In this document: positions 34,442-42,429 of the stretch, one piece after another | Layout: each line of letters begins with the position of its first letter | Position numbering within the stretch: the stretch's first letter is position 1 | Assembly (NCBI GenBank): GCA_934232895.1 | Contig: CAKQGH010000007.1 | Coordinates: 1 to 49,059, forward strand | DNA: 49,059 nt | Source of the DNA: an uncultured Alphaproteobacteria bacterium | Lineage (GTDB): Bacteria; Pseudomonadota; Alphaproteobacteria; Rs-D84 | Reading direction: 5' to 3' | Notes under the pieces: generated by a model | What the model was told of the DNA's origin: nothing | What the model saw: the letters and a program-made list of their open reading frames with translations, nothing else | The model's database searches: none | Position numbers and translations under genes: made by a program

Positions 34442-34467
34442 AAAAAACGCGCCGGGGCGCGTTTTTT
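34442..34467 (-). terminator. Terminator of infC
   Basis: A 12-bp stem AAAAAACGCGCC / GGCGCGTTTTTT with loop GG overlaps the infC stop codon on the minus strand. A 2-nt loop is tight, so the inner pair probably opens. Confidence 0.8.
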
Positions 34468-35020
34468 ATTTCTTGCTGGCTGGTGCCACGATGATTGATT
34501 TTGTGCGTTCATCTGGTTTGGAACGCGATTCCAATGTGCCGGCATCGCCAACCAATTCCATAATGCGTGCAAACAATTCTGGCACGGCATCCTTGCCACG
34601 CGCCAAAACCTTTTTCGAACCACGGGTCATAACGGCAATTTTTACCTTGTTCCCCTGGCCCAGGAATTCAAAAACCTTTTTCATTTTGATGTTCAGGTCG
34701 TTTTCTTCGATAAATGGTTTGACCCAAACTTCTTTCATCTCGACCGTTTTTTGATTCTTTTTCGCCTCGGACGCGCGTTTTTTCTGTTCGTATTTGAATT
34801 TGCCATAGTCCATAATTTTCACAATTGGCACGGCACCATTCGCGTTGATTTCGACCAAATCCAGCCCATCATCCATCGCCATTTGCAACGCGGCAGATGT
34901 CTGCATAACGCCCAAATTCTGGCCGGTGGCGCTGATTACTTGAACTGTTTTTGCGAAAATCCGATTGTTCATACGCGGGCCCATATCCCGACGATTATCA
35001 CGGTTAAATGCAGGTTTAAT
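34466..35020 (-). CDS. infC: Translation initiation factor IF-3, with ATT start codon
   Basis: It prevents premature subunit joining and proofreads initiator tRNA. The start is placed at ATT (35018-35020): AAAGGAG lies 6 nt upstream, and the added residues I-K-P-A-F-N-R-D-N-R-R-D join in frame to GPRMNNRI, giving 184 residues, near the family length. The first ATG (34984) has no ribosome-binding site and would cut off the N-terminal strand. A non-canonical start is a known feature of infC, where it allows IF-3 to limit its own translation. The N-domain contains GQNLGVMQTSAALQMAMDDG and the C-domain MKKVFEFLGQGNKVKIAVM. rpmI-rplT, the usual partners, are 26 kb away. Confidence 0.93.
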   Translation of the reverse strand: MKPAFNRDNRRDMGPRMNNRIFAKTVQVISATGQNLGVMQTSAALQMAMDDGLDLVEINANGAVPIVKIMDYGKFKYEQKKRASEAKKNQKTVEMKEVWVKPFIEENDLNIKMKKVFEFLGQGNKVKIAVMTRGSKKVLARGKDAVPELFARIMELVGDAGTLESRSKPDERTKSIIVAPASKK

Positions 35021-35056
35021 TGTATACTCCTTTGATATTTATGCGGAAATTATTAA

Positions 35057-35860
35057 CTATTTATCGGCACTTTTCAACAAATTTTGAATTTGTTGTAATG
35101 CGGTCCATGCGTCGCGCTTGGCCGTGGGCTTTAACAACAGGTAATTTGGGTGGAATATTGGCATACATTTTATGCCGGTCGCGCTGTCCACAACAACGCC
35201 GTGTGCCCGGGCCAGATTGGAACCCGCGATTTCGGTTGCCGGTAATGTCCCCAGTGTTAAAATCAAACGCGGTGATAAAAATTCCAATGCGCGGTCAACA
35301 AACGGGCGTGCCAAATCCAGTTCATCGCGCGTTGGCGTGCGCCCGCCGGGTGTGCGCCAAAACAGCATTGGCAATATTGATACACTGTCGCGCGACATCC
35401 CGATGGCGGCCAGCATTTTATCCAATAATTCGCCGGCCGGGCCACTTAAAATCTGACCCGATGCATCGTCATCGGCGCTGGGAATATCGGTCACAATAAC
35501 CAATCCATTTGGGTTGGGGGCAATGTGCGGCAAAACAACATTTGTTGCCGCCGCGCGCAATGGGTGGCCAAATTCAGAAATCATACGGCACAGCGACCCC
35601 GCGTCCGCCGGTCGTGCGGCCATTGCCCGCGCGGTATCAACCGACACGGCAATGGTTGGTGCAATTGGTGGCACAACCGATGTTGGCGTACGAATGTTTG
35701 CAATGTCTTGAATGCGTGTGGGTGTGCGCGACGCATTTGCCGTGTTTTCCACACGTGCCGCGGCCCGGGCCGCGGCCGATTGTATCAACGCAAATGGCAC
35801 ATCGGTTATTTCCCAGCAAACCCCAAATAACGCTAAATCCCGCAGTTCTTCACATTGCAT
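35057..35860 (-). CDS. Uracil-DNA glycosylase-like protein (family 4-like)
   Basis: It probably removes uracil from DNA. The 267 residues have an N-terminal Ala-rich low-complexity region (about 25-75), then a UDG-fold segment. The region equivalent to motif A reads VTDIPSADDDASGQILSGPAGELLDKML, split across residues about 122-150, rather than GEAPG-E. Motif B is FHPNYLLLKPTAKRDAW. The four cysteines that bind the 4Fe-4S cluster in family 4 enzymes are not arranged here (only scattered Cys), so a cluster is unlikely. ATG 35860 has AAGGG at a longer than usual spacing (about 11 nt). It is divergent from pal. Confidence 0.8.
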   Translation of the reverse strand: MQCEELRDLALFGVCWEITDVPFALIQSAAARAAARVENTANASRTPTRIQDIANIRTPTSVVPPIAPTIAVSVDTARAMAARPADAGSLCRMISEFGHPLRAAATNVVLPHIAPNPNGLVIVTDIPSADDDASGQILSGPAGELLDKMLAAIGMSRDSVSILPMLFWRTPGGRTPTRDELDLARPFVDRALEFLSPRLILTLGTLPATEIAGSNLARAHGVVVDSATGIKCMPIFHPNYLLLKPTAKRDAWTALQQIQNLLKSADK

Positions 35861-35938
35861 TTTTTGTTTTCCCTTGATTTTTCGAACATTTCATTATACA
35901 CTATACCACGAGCAACAGAAACTCAAGGGAGTATTTTC

Positions 35939-36355
35939 ATGAAAATTAAAAACTTTGCTATGTTGGCCGGTGTCGCTGGTCTGTTGGCCGCTTGCGGTGG
36001 TTCCAGCATTGTCGAACCTGCTGACTTGAATGATCAACGCGTATTCTTTGCGTTCAATTCTTCGGATATTTCTGACGAAGCGCGCGACAACCTGTTGGGC
36101 CAGTCTTTGTATATGAAGAATCACGCCGACACAAAAATCCAGATTGCTGGTAATTGCGACGAACGCGGTTCTACTGAATACAACTTGGCATTGGGTGCAC
36201 GCCGTGCAAATGCCGCGAAATCGGTCTTGGTTGCCGATGGCATAGATTCTAAACGTATTTCCACCATTTCGTATGGCAAGGAACGTCCATTGGTCAAAGG
36301 TACCGGCGAAAGCGTTTGGAAAATGAATCGTAACGCAACAACAACTGTTAAATAA
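35939..36355 (+). CDS. pal: Peptidoglycan-associated lipoprotein Pal
   Basis: This outer-membrane lipoprotein of the Tol-Pal system binds peptidoglycan through an OmpA-like domain. The 138 residues have a lipobox ending LLAAC (Cys19). The OmpA domain shows VFFAFNSSDI, IAGNCDERGSTEYNLALGARRANAAK and ISYGKERPLV. ATG 35939 has AAGGGAG upstream. It is transcribed alone: tolB, usually just upstream, is not here. A terminator lies at 36374-36403. Confidence 0.95.
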   Translation: MKIKNFAMLAGVAGLLAACGGSSIVEPADLNDQRVFFAFNSSDISDEARDNLLGQSLYMKNHADTKIQIAGNCDERGSTEYNLALGARRANAAKSVLVADGIDSKRISTISYGKERPLVKGTGESVWKMNRNATTTVK

Positions 36356-36373
36356 TAGTGTTGTAAAAATGTA

Positions 36374-36403
36374 AAAAAACACCGGCAAATGCCGGTGTTT
36401 TTT
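36374..36403 (+). terminator. Terminator of pal
   Basis: The stem AAAAAACACCGGC / GCCGGTGTTTTTT with an AAAT loop lies 20 nt after the stop codon. Confidence 0.85.
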
Positions 36404-36407
36404 ACAC

Positions 36408-36526
36408 AAAGAGCAGAGAGCAGAGAGCAATGTGGTGCGCCGTTGGCGCACTGCTTTATTCATTTGAACTTTGAACTCTGAACTTTGAACTTTTTATTGC
36501 TCTCTGCTCTCTGCTCTTTGCTCTCT
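36408..36526. repeat. Mosaic intergenic repeat 6
   Basis: Three heptads of AGAGAGC type (36408-36428) are followed by core B (GTGCGCC/GGCGCAC with TGCTTTATT), four GAACTYT heptads (36466-36493) and four GCTCTYT heptads (36499-36526). It fills the gap between the pal and parB terminators. Confidence 0.85.
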
Positions 36527-36529
36527 ATT

Positions 36530-36556
36530 AATAAATGCGCCGTTGGCGCATTTATT
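36530..36556 (-). terminator. Terminator of parA-parB
   Basis: A 12-bp stem AATAAATGCGCC / GGCGCATTTATT overlaps the parB stop codon by two nucleotides on the minus strand. The T run is short, so it may be a weak terminator. Confidence 0.65.
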
Positions 36557-37433
36557 ATTTTGTCAGTTTTTCAACCAATTCGTTCATCTGTGTTCGGGTG
36601 GCAAATGATAAAATAATCTGCCCTGCCCCACCGCGGCGTTCGTGCAATTTTACCGGTACGTCCAGTGCCGCGCCTATGCGCGATTCGATTTCATGGCGCG
36701 CAGCATCATCAATTGTTTTGTTTGTGTATGCGCGGCCACCACTGCGCCGTGTGCCCTGCTTTACGCGTTGGGCGGTTTCGGCCACCGACAGACCGCGCGC
36801 AATGATTTCACGGGCGATTTCTTCGGGATTTTCAGAAACCGCAATTGTGCGTGCGTGCGACGCCGATAATTCACCAGACCGCACCATATTCTTGACGCTT
36901 TCGGGCAAATCACTGTTCAGACGCATGGTGTTGCGAATATAACTTTCCGATTTACCAATCAAACGCGATACATCGGCCATGCTGTACCCGCATTTTTCCA
37001 TAATGTTTTTATATGCGGCGCCCTCTTCTATGGGGTTCAGGTTTTCGCGTTGCACATTTTCAATCAGCGCGATTTCCATCGCATTATCGTCATTCAGATT
37101 CTTTACCAATGCCGGAATTTCGGACAATCCGGCCAAATGACTGGCGCGGAAACGGCGTTCGCCCGCAACAATTTCGTATTTATATTCACGGCCAATAACC
37201 GGTCGCAATATAATTGGCTGTAATACGCCCTTTTCCCGAATCGATGCGGTTAAATCGGCCAATTCACTTTCGGTGAATGTTTTGCGCGGCTGGTCCGGGT
37301 TGGCGCCAATTTGCACCAGCGGAATTTGACGCACAACAACACGATTTTCACTGTTTAATACCGATATATCCGGTATATTTACCATTTCATTTTGCAAATC
37401 GGCCAAGCCGCGTCCCAATCCAAATTTAGCCAT
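36555..37433 (-). CDS. parB: Chromosome partitioning protein ParB
   Basis: This CTP-dependent DNA clamp loads at parS and spreads along the origin region. The 292 residues show the N-terminal NPDQPRKTF and the GERRFRASHLAGL CTP-binding motif (about residues 90-102). The HTH for parS recognition is YSMADVSRLIGKSESYIRNT (about 150-169), and a C-terminal dimerisation domain ends the protein. It overlaps the parA 3' end by 8 nt. parS-like sites lie upstream of parA and downstream of the next gene. Confidence 0.95.
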   Translation of the reverse strand: MAKFGLGRGLADLQNEMVNIPDISVLNSENRVVVRQIPLVQIGANPDQPRKTFTESELADLTASIREKGVLQPIILRPVIGREYKYEIVAGERRFRASHLAGLSEIPALVKNLNDDNAMEIALIENVQRENLNPIEEGAAYKNIMEKCGYSMADVSRLIGKSESYIRNTMRLNSDLPESVKNMVRSGELSASHARTIAVSENPEEIAREIIARGLSVAETAQRVKQGTRRSGGRAYTNKTIDDAARHEIESRIGAALDVPVKLHERRGGAGQIILSFATRTQMNELVEKLTK

Positions 37434-38205
37434 TTTGTTTTCCTTCTAATTTTTCAATCATTTCGGTTGCCACGCGCAGGTATGCCTGGGCGCCGGTTGA
37501 ATTAAAATCGTAAAACAGTGCCGGTTTGCCGAAACTGGGGGCCTCGGACACACGGACATTGCGCGGCACAACCGTTTTGAACACGCGGTCGCCAAATGTG
37601 CGGCGCACATCATCATCAACCGCGCGTGTCACGCCATATCGACGGTCGTACATGGTCAATAAAAATCCCAGCACGGCCAATTTAGGGTTGAATTTTTGCC
37701 GCACCGCGGTGATTGTCATCATCAATTGCTGGACACCCTCTAATGAATAAAATTCACATTGCATCGGCACCACAACATAATCGGCCGCCGACAGCGCGTT
37801 TACCGTTAAATATCCCAGCGCTGGCGGGCAATCCAGCAATATATAATCATAGTGTGCCGATATGGTTGCCAATGCATCGCGCAGGCGAAATTCGCGGTTA
37901 TCGGCATCCAACAAATCAATTTCGGCACCCGCCAACGCCATACTGGCCGGCATAATGTGCATATTTGGTACCGCAGTTGTCAATATATTATCGGCGGCGG
38001 CGGCGGTGCCCATAATAACACCGTACACACTTTGTGAATGTGATGCGCGATTAAATCCCAAACCCGTGCCAGCATTGCCCTGGGGGTCCAAATCAATCAA
38101 CAAAACCCGGCGTTTTATCGCCGCCAACGACGCACCAATATTTATTGCTGTGGTCGTTTTTCCAACACCACCCTTTTGATTTGCAAATGCTATTACCGTT
38201 GCCAT
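37426..38205 (-). CDS. parA: Chromosome partitioning ATPase ParA
   Basis: This deviant Walker ATPase moves ParB-parS complexes along the nucleoid. It has about 259 residues from ATG 38205. The deviant Walker A is KGGVGKTT (residues about 11-18), LIDLDPQGNAGTG follows, and LLDCPPALG is the Walker B region. An in-frame ATG at 38217 adds four residues and cannot be excluded. The upstream 165 bp carry a probable parA promoter near 38232-38263 (TTGACT/TTGACC with a TATAAG-like -10) and a parS-like palindrome. Confidence 0.95.
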   Translation of the reverse strand: MATVIAFANQKGGVGKTTTAINIGASLAAIKRRVLLIDLDPQGNAGTGLGFNRASHSQSVYGVIMGTAAAADNILTTAVPNMHIMPASMALAGAEIDLLDADNREFRLRDALATISAHYDYILLDCPPALGYLTVNALSAADYVVVPMQCEFYSLEGVQQLMMTITAVRQKFNPKLAVLGFLLTMYDRRYGVTRAVDDDVRRTFGDRVFKTVVPRNVRVSEAPSFGKPALFYDFNSTGAQAYLRVATEMIEKLEGKQNG

Positions 38206-38312
38206 AATTCCATCCATTTCATTACAAAACAACCTTATAAAATTCATTTTATTCGGTCAAGTCAATTATATTTCATAAAATAAAAACACACAAAAATCAA
38301 ACAAATAAATGT

Positions 38313-38328
38313 TATTTCATGTGAAATA
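38313..38328. promoter_or_regulatory. parS-like site 1
   Basis: The 16-mer TATTTCATGTGAAATA is near-palindromic and keeps the TTTCAYGTGAAA core of the bacterial parS consensus (TGTTTCACGTGAAACA), differing at outer positions and one central base. It lies between parA and the divergent gene at 38371, just upstream of that gene's -35 box. Confidence 0.75.
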
Positions 38329-38336
38329 ATACACAT

Positions 38337-38364
38337 TTGACAATGCGCGGTTTTCATATATAAT
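38337..38364 (+). promoter_or_regulatory. Consensus promoter of the HEXXH protein gene
   Basis: TTGACA (38337-38342) and TATAAT (38359-38364), both perfect hexamers, are separated by 16 nt. The -10 ends 6 nt before the GTG start at 38371, so transcription should begin at the start codon. ParB bound to parS site 1, 8 nt upstream of the -35, could affect it. Confidence 0.75.
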
Positions 38365-38370
38365 CGCCGT

Positions 38371-39303
38371 GTGAAACTTACAACGACATTTTGTTTTCCG
38401 GCAATTATAATATCGGCTGCATTTGGGTGTGGCATTGCCACCGCGTTGTCAAAAAAAGACGCAAAAACACCGGTAAATACCGGTAAATATATGTATGCTT
38501 TGACACCCGTCACATACGGTACGGATACCATTACTTTTTACGATGATGCAGTGATTCGGGAACATCGAACCGTTGTCCAGGGATTATATTGCCCGGCAAC
38601 GCACAAGGTTACAACATTTTACCTGGTAAACAAAAGTCAAAGCGCACGGTTGCAAAAGTTTTGTGATGAAACCAATGCAATGGCGCCATTGACATTGCGA
38701 CATGAACGCGAACACGCACGTAAAATGGCGCTGGTCGGTATGGGGTATATGTTTTCGGATTTGACGCGCGGTGAAATCGCCGCCACGAACGAGATTGTTG
38801 CGCCCGCGGCCGAAATTATTGCCGCCGTTGATTGGCGACACACGCACGGTGCGCCGATTGGTGCCGCCAAGAAATTTGTACGAAATGCCGAACGCGAAAT
38901 ATACGCGTTGGCCGATTCGTTGAATTTGCCGTGGCCTATCGATTTTAACCAACCACAAATTGCCGAAATTGTTATGAAACACGCCATAGCGCGTTTTACA
39001 TCAGAATTTAATCGTGGTCAATATGTGACGACCGTTCGTGATGCAACGCGGAATCGGTATGGGCGCAAATATCGGCCAAACAATATGTGTGATTTGACCC
39101 AGATTTTTAATTTTATGCCGCAATACGGTTTGTGGGCGCCAATGTGGGAATTTGAATCGCAACGCGGGCCGGTCAATTTATGGAACGCGGTCAGCGAAAA
39201 AACACGTCTGGATACCACATTAAAATTGCAATCATTTGTGTGGCGCGCCCTGGCGTCTGCCGGCAAAAAGCCACTGTTTTTAGAAAATCAGAAAACGCAC
39301 TAG
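38371..39303 (+). CDS. Putative secreted HEXXH protein of unknown family
   Basis: A 310-residue protein with a hydrophobic N-terminus (MKLTTTFCFPAIIISAAF), either a signal peptide or an anchor. HEREH at residues 111-115 fits the HEXXH zinc-metallopeptidase motif, and an EIVAPAAEII segment about 30 residues later offers a possible third Glu ligand. I do not recognise the family, so peptidase activity is an inference from the motif alone. The start is GTG, read from a consensus promoter with no room for a ribosome-binding site. It sits between parA and rsmG, with parS-like sites on both sides. Codon use matches its neighbours. Confidence 0.7.
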   Translation: MKLTTTFCFPAIIISAAFGCGIATALSKKDAKTPVNTGKYMYALTPVTYGTDTITFYDDAVIREHRTVVQGLYCPATHKVTTFYLVNKSQSARLQKFCDETNAMAPLTLRHEREHARKMALVGMGYMFSDLTRGEIAATNEIVAPAAEIIAAVDWRHTHGAPIGAAKKFVRNAEREIYALADSLNLPWPIDFNQPQIAEIVMKHAIARFTSEFNRGQYVTTVRDATRNRYGRKYRPNNMCDLTQIFNFMPQYGLWAPMWEFESQRGPVNLWNAVSEKTRLDTTLKLQSFVWRALASAGKKPLFLENQKTH

Positions 39304-39321
39304 TTTCAAAAAAATATTCGT

Positions 39322-39337
39322 TATTTCATGTGAAATT
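39322..39337. promoter_or_regulatory. parS-like site 2
   Basis: TATTTCATGTGAAATT shares the first 15 bases with parS-like site 1, about 1 kb away. It overlaps the 3' end of rsmG by two bases and otherwise lies in the gap after the HEXXH gene. Confidence 0.7.
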
Positions 39338-39896
39338 ACCGGCAATTTTCGATGATTATTATAAAACCATCGCCGGTTTGTGATTTTACCAATTTGTAAT
39401 CAAATTTGTATTTTTGTTTTGCGGTGGCAATTTCAGATTCAATTTCCCGGCCTTTTAACAAAAAAAGCCGGTATTTTGTTTTGGCAACATAGTCCAAAAT
39501 TTTAACCAATGGGGCAAACGCACGTGCAGTAAACACAAAATTGCCGGCATTTACCGGTATTTTTTTTACAAAATCTTCGACACGACCGTGATAAACGGTT
39601 AAATTTGGCAAATCCAAACGCGTTTTTAATTCGTTCAGAAATGCAACCTTTTTCCCAATCGATTCGATACATGTCACGCGCCATCCCAAAATAGCCAGTA
39701 CAACGCCCGGAAAACCGGCGCCACTGCCCAAATCGATAATGTCGGTGTCGTGCGGTAAAACATCCGCCAATTGTGCGCTGTCGGCAAAATGGCGCGTTTC
39801 AATGTCGGCCAGTGTGCTGGGCGCGACCAAATTCATTCTGGTCGACCAATCACGCAACAGGGCGGCATATTGTTCAAATTTGACTTTATTATCCAT
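39336..39896 (-). CDS. rsmG: 16S rRNA (guanine527-N7)-methyltransferase RsmG
   Basis: It methylates G527 of 16S rRNA. The 186 residues show the SAM-binding motif IIDLGSGAGFPGVVLAI, followed by IESIGKKVAFLNEL, and FTARAFAPL later. It commonly sits with mnmG and parAB; here it is near parAB, while mnmG is 18 kb away. A -10-like TAGAAT on the minus strand ends 7 nt before ATG 39896, so it may be leaderless. Confidence 0.94.
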   Translation of the reverse strand: MDNKVKFEQYAALLRDWSTRMNLVAPSTLADIETRHFADSAQLADVLPHDTDIIDLGSGAGFPGVVLAILGWRVTCIESIGKKVAFLNELKTRLDLPNLTVYHGRVEDFVKKIPVNAGNFVFTARAFAPLVKILDYVAKTKYRLFLLKGREIESEIATAKQKYKFDYKLVKSQTGDGFIIIIENCR

Positions 39897-39909
39897 ACGC
39901 GGTATTCTA
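39880..39909. promoter_or_regulatory. Divergent promoter region of rsmG and the TPR gene
   Basis: On the plus strand, TTGACT (39880-39885), a 17-nt spacer and TATTCT (39903-39908) precede the TPR gene ATG at 39918. On the minus strand the overlapping TAGAAT (39904-39909) precedes rsmG, though with a poor -35. The symmetrical TATTCTA can serve as a -10 in both directions, and the plus -35 lies inside the first codons of rsmG. Confidence 0.5.
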
Positions 39910-39917
39910 GCACAATC

Positions 39918-41534
39918 ATGAGAAAAATAGAAAGTTTATTTGTTGGCACGGCAATTATGACGACCGTTTTGGGCGTTGGAATTTCAATATGGAATTACCA
40001 GGCCAGGGCGCCATACGACAATGGGTATAAATTCGCACCGACAAAATACGGTGCGTTTTTGGCCGCCCAGCATGCCGTTTATGTAAATGATTTCGATAAC
40101 GCTGCAAAATTTATGTCAAATTTGGCCGATGTTGATTCGGCGACTGTTTCCAGTGTGCGATATATATCCCAATTTCTGGATGGACACATGCCGGCCGATG
40201 CCGATTTATTGCGCGATGAAAAATCGGCGCCGGCGCGCATAATATATGATGCATATTTGATATCTGGTGGCGATTGGGGTTCCGTATACAAGCGGCATAA
40301 AACCGATGAGAATGCTTTGATTGCACCATTGCGTATATGGTCGGCGGTTGCGTCTAAACACACCAAGGATGCGTTAAAGTTTATTGATAAATTGCCAACG
40401 AACGATTCATGGAAATCGTTTGTGCGTGGGCAAATTTATGCAGAAACCGGCGATATAGCCCAGGCCGCCAAATCGTTTGCCGCGGTGCGTCCTGATTTTA
40501 TGAATATAAACGATTATATGTATATTATGTCGTTTTATACGCATAACAATTTGAACGATGCGGCGGAAAAATTGCACACCGAATTCACATCGCGCCCGGG
40601 CGGTATGTATATGTTGGAATTTAACGATGTCCCAGATTGGACGCAATTTGCCGGCTATAAAAATGCGTTGGCGTTCAGTTTGGTTCAAAATGTGTCCCAT
40701 ACCCAGGTTATGATGTATTCAGATTTGGCGATGTTGTTATTGCGTTTTGCCCAGGTGACGGGGCCCGCATTTGACGAAAACAACGATGCGATGAATTATT
40801 ATTTGGGTCAGTTTTTCTTTAATAATACCGGTGATTACGAACGCTTTTTTGCAAAGATTCCGCAATCCAGTCCGTTTTATTTATTTGCGCAAATGCGCAT
40901 GGCCGACGCAGATGGGAATATGCATGCGGTGCACCGCGTGGTGCGGGCAAACCCCCTGTTTGTTCCGGCGGTAAATAAATTGGTTGGGCATTATATTTCA
41001 ACAGGAAATCGTCGTGCGGCATTGCGTACAATCAACACAACATTAAAAAACAAAAATTTGACCGAACAGGGCAGGGCGTTTTTCTTGAAAAATCGTGCGT
41101 ATATAAACTATGTATTTGGTGATTTGTCAGATGCGCAATCAGACATAAAATCGGCGGCCGATGTTTTGCCAATGGATGCAGAAATTTTATCGTTGCAGGC
41201 CAAAATATGGGCGGCCGAAAATCGCGAAATTGATAATGCATACGATTATGCCATGGCATTGGTGCGTAAAAATCCGACCGATATTATGGCATGGGATACT
41301 TTGGGTGTTGTTGTTGCTGTGCGCGAGGGCGCGCCTGCCGCAATTGAATTACTGGCGCGGGTTGGTGAAATATCAGTGACATGTTCATCGCTGTTTTTGC
41401 ACCTGGGGGATTTATATGCCGAAACGGGCGATGTTGCCCGTGCACGCGATGCGTATATGCGTGCAATTGAATTGGCCGACGATGGTTTGATTGTCGTGCC
41501 CGATGTGAATAGAAAACTAAGGAAACTGAAATGA
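39918..41534 (+). CDS. Membrane-anchored TPR protein
   Basis: A 538-residue protein with an N-terminal hydrophobic segment (about residues 7-27, LFVGTAIMTTVLGVGISIW) and a long, probably periplasmic region of helical repeats. TPR-like units are clearest at about residues 350-520 (for example LPMDAEILSLQAKIWAAENREID and TDIMAWDTLGVVV, LHLGDLYAETGDVARARDAYMRAIE). The specific partner is unknown. ATG 39918 is chosen because the upstream frame runs through rsmG. It has no ribosome-binding site and begins about 3 nt after the expected transcript start. gpsA overlaps its end by 4 nt. Confidence 0.8.
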   Translation: MRKIESLFVGTAIMTTVLGVGISIWNYQARAPYDNGYKFAPTKYGAFLAAQHAVYVNDFDNAAKFMSNLADVDSATVSSVRYISQFLDGHMPADADLLRDEKSAPARIIYDAYLISGGDWGSVYKRHKTDENALIAPLRIWSAVASKHTKDALKFIDKLPTNDSWKSFVRGQIYAETGDIAQAAKSFAAVRPDFMNINDYMYIMSFYTHNNLNDAAEKLHTEFTSRPGGMYMLEFNDVPDWTQFAGYKNALAFSLVQNVSHTQVMMYSDLAMLLLRFAQVTGPAFDENNDAMNYYLGQFFFNNTGDYERFFAKIPQSSPFYLFAQMRMADADGNMHAVHRVVRANPLFVPAVNKLVGHYISTGNRRAALRTINTTLKNKNLTEQGRAFFLKNRAYINYVFGDLSDAQSDIKSAADVLPMDAEILSLQAKIWAAENREIDNAYDYAMALVRKNPTDIMAWDTLGVVVAVREGAPAAIELLARVGEISVTCSSLFLHLGDLYAETGDVARARDAYMRAIELADDGLIVVPDVNRKLRKLK

Positions 41535-42397
41535 AAGTTGGTGTAATTGGTGCAGGTGCATGGGGAACGGCACTGGCCATTGTGTCGGCGCGTGGTGGGG
41601 CCGATGTTATTTTGTGGTCATACGATGGTGAACATAAAAATTTTGATGATGTTGATGTACCGCAAAACCTGTGTGTGACCAAAGAAATGTCTGATATGGC
41701 GTCGGTTGATGCATGGTTGATTGTGACGCCGGCGGCGTTTTTCCGTGAAACAATTCGTCGTGCGCGCGGGTTCTATAACAACCAACCGGTTATCGTTTGC
41801 ACCAAGGGGGCCGAGGCCGCAACCGGTCAATTTATGTCTGAAATCATCAGCACGGAATTACCAGAATGTCAAAATTACGGCGTGTTGTCTGGCCCGCAAT
41901 TCGCGGCCGAGGTCGCACGTGGCATTCCAACTGGCTCTACATTGGCAACGCGCAGCGATGTTGTTGCGGCGGCCGGCAAACAGATTTTGAACCAATTACA
42001 TATAAACCCCAGCGACGATGTTATTGGCGCCGAAATATGCGGGGTTGGTAAAAACGCCGTTGCATTGATTTGTGGGTATAATTCTGTGGCGGCACGTGGC
42101 GAAAATGAACGCGCAATGTTGTTCACATTGGCCTGGAACGAGGTTATGAACATAGGTCTGGCGTCGGGCGCAAAGATGCCAACATTTTTGGATTTGTGCG
42201 GCATAGGCGATTTGTTCCTGTCTGCAACATCGGAAACCAGCCGTAATTTTTCGGGCGGTATGGCGATTGCGCGCGGCGAACCAATTGTCGGCACGGTCGA
42301 GGGAATATTCGCGCTGTCTGGCCTGATACGTCGTGCAGGCGCGTTGGACGTTCCAACGCCAATATTGACCAAAATGCAGGAAAAAATGGGACTGTAA
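41531..42397 (+). CDS. gpsA: Glycerol-3-phosphate dehydrogenase [NAD(P)+]
   Basis: It makes glycerol-3-phosphate for phospholipids. The 288 residues are shorter than the usual 320-340. The nucleotide-binding motif GAGAWGTALA is at residues 7-16, CTKGAE and SGPQFAAEVARG follow, and the catalytic Lys lies in CGVGKNAVAL. The start overlaps the TPR gene (ATGA). A terminator follows at 42399-42425. Confidence 0.95.
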   Translation: MKVGVIGAGAWGTALAIVSARGGADVILWSYDGEHKNFDDVDVPQNLCVTKEMSDMASVDAWLIVTPAAFFRETIRRARGFYNNQPVIVCTKGAEAATGQFMSEIISTELPECQNYGVLSGPQFAAEVARGIPTGSTLATRSDVVAAAGKQILNQLHINPSDDVIGAEICGVGKNAVALICGYNSVAARGENERAMLFTLAWNEVMNIGLASGAKMPTFLDLCGIGDLFLSATSETSRNFSGGMAIARGEPIVGTVEGIFALSGLIRRAGALDVPTPILTKMQEKMGL

Positions 42398-42398
42398 T

Positions 42399-42425
42399 AA
42401 AAAACGCGCCACCGGCGCGTTTTTT
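42399..42425 (+). terminator. Terminator of gpsA
   Basis: The stem AAAAAACGCGCC / GGCGCGTTTTTT with an ACC loop lies directly after the stop codon. Confidence 0.85.
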
Positions 42426-42429
42426 ATAG

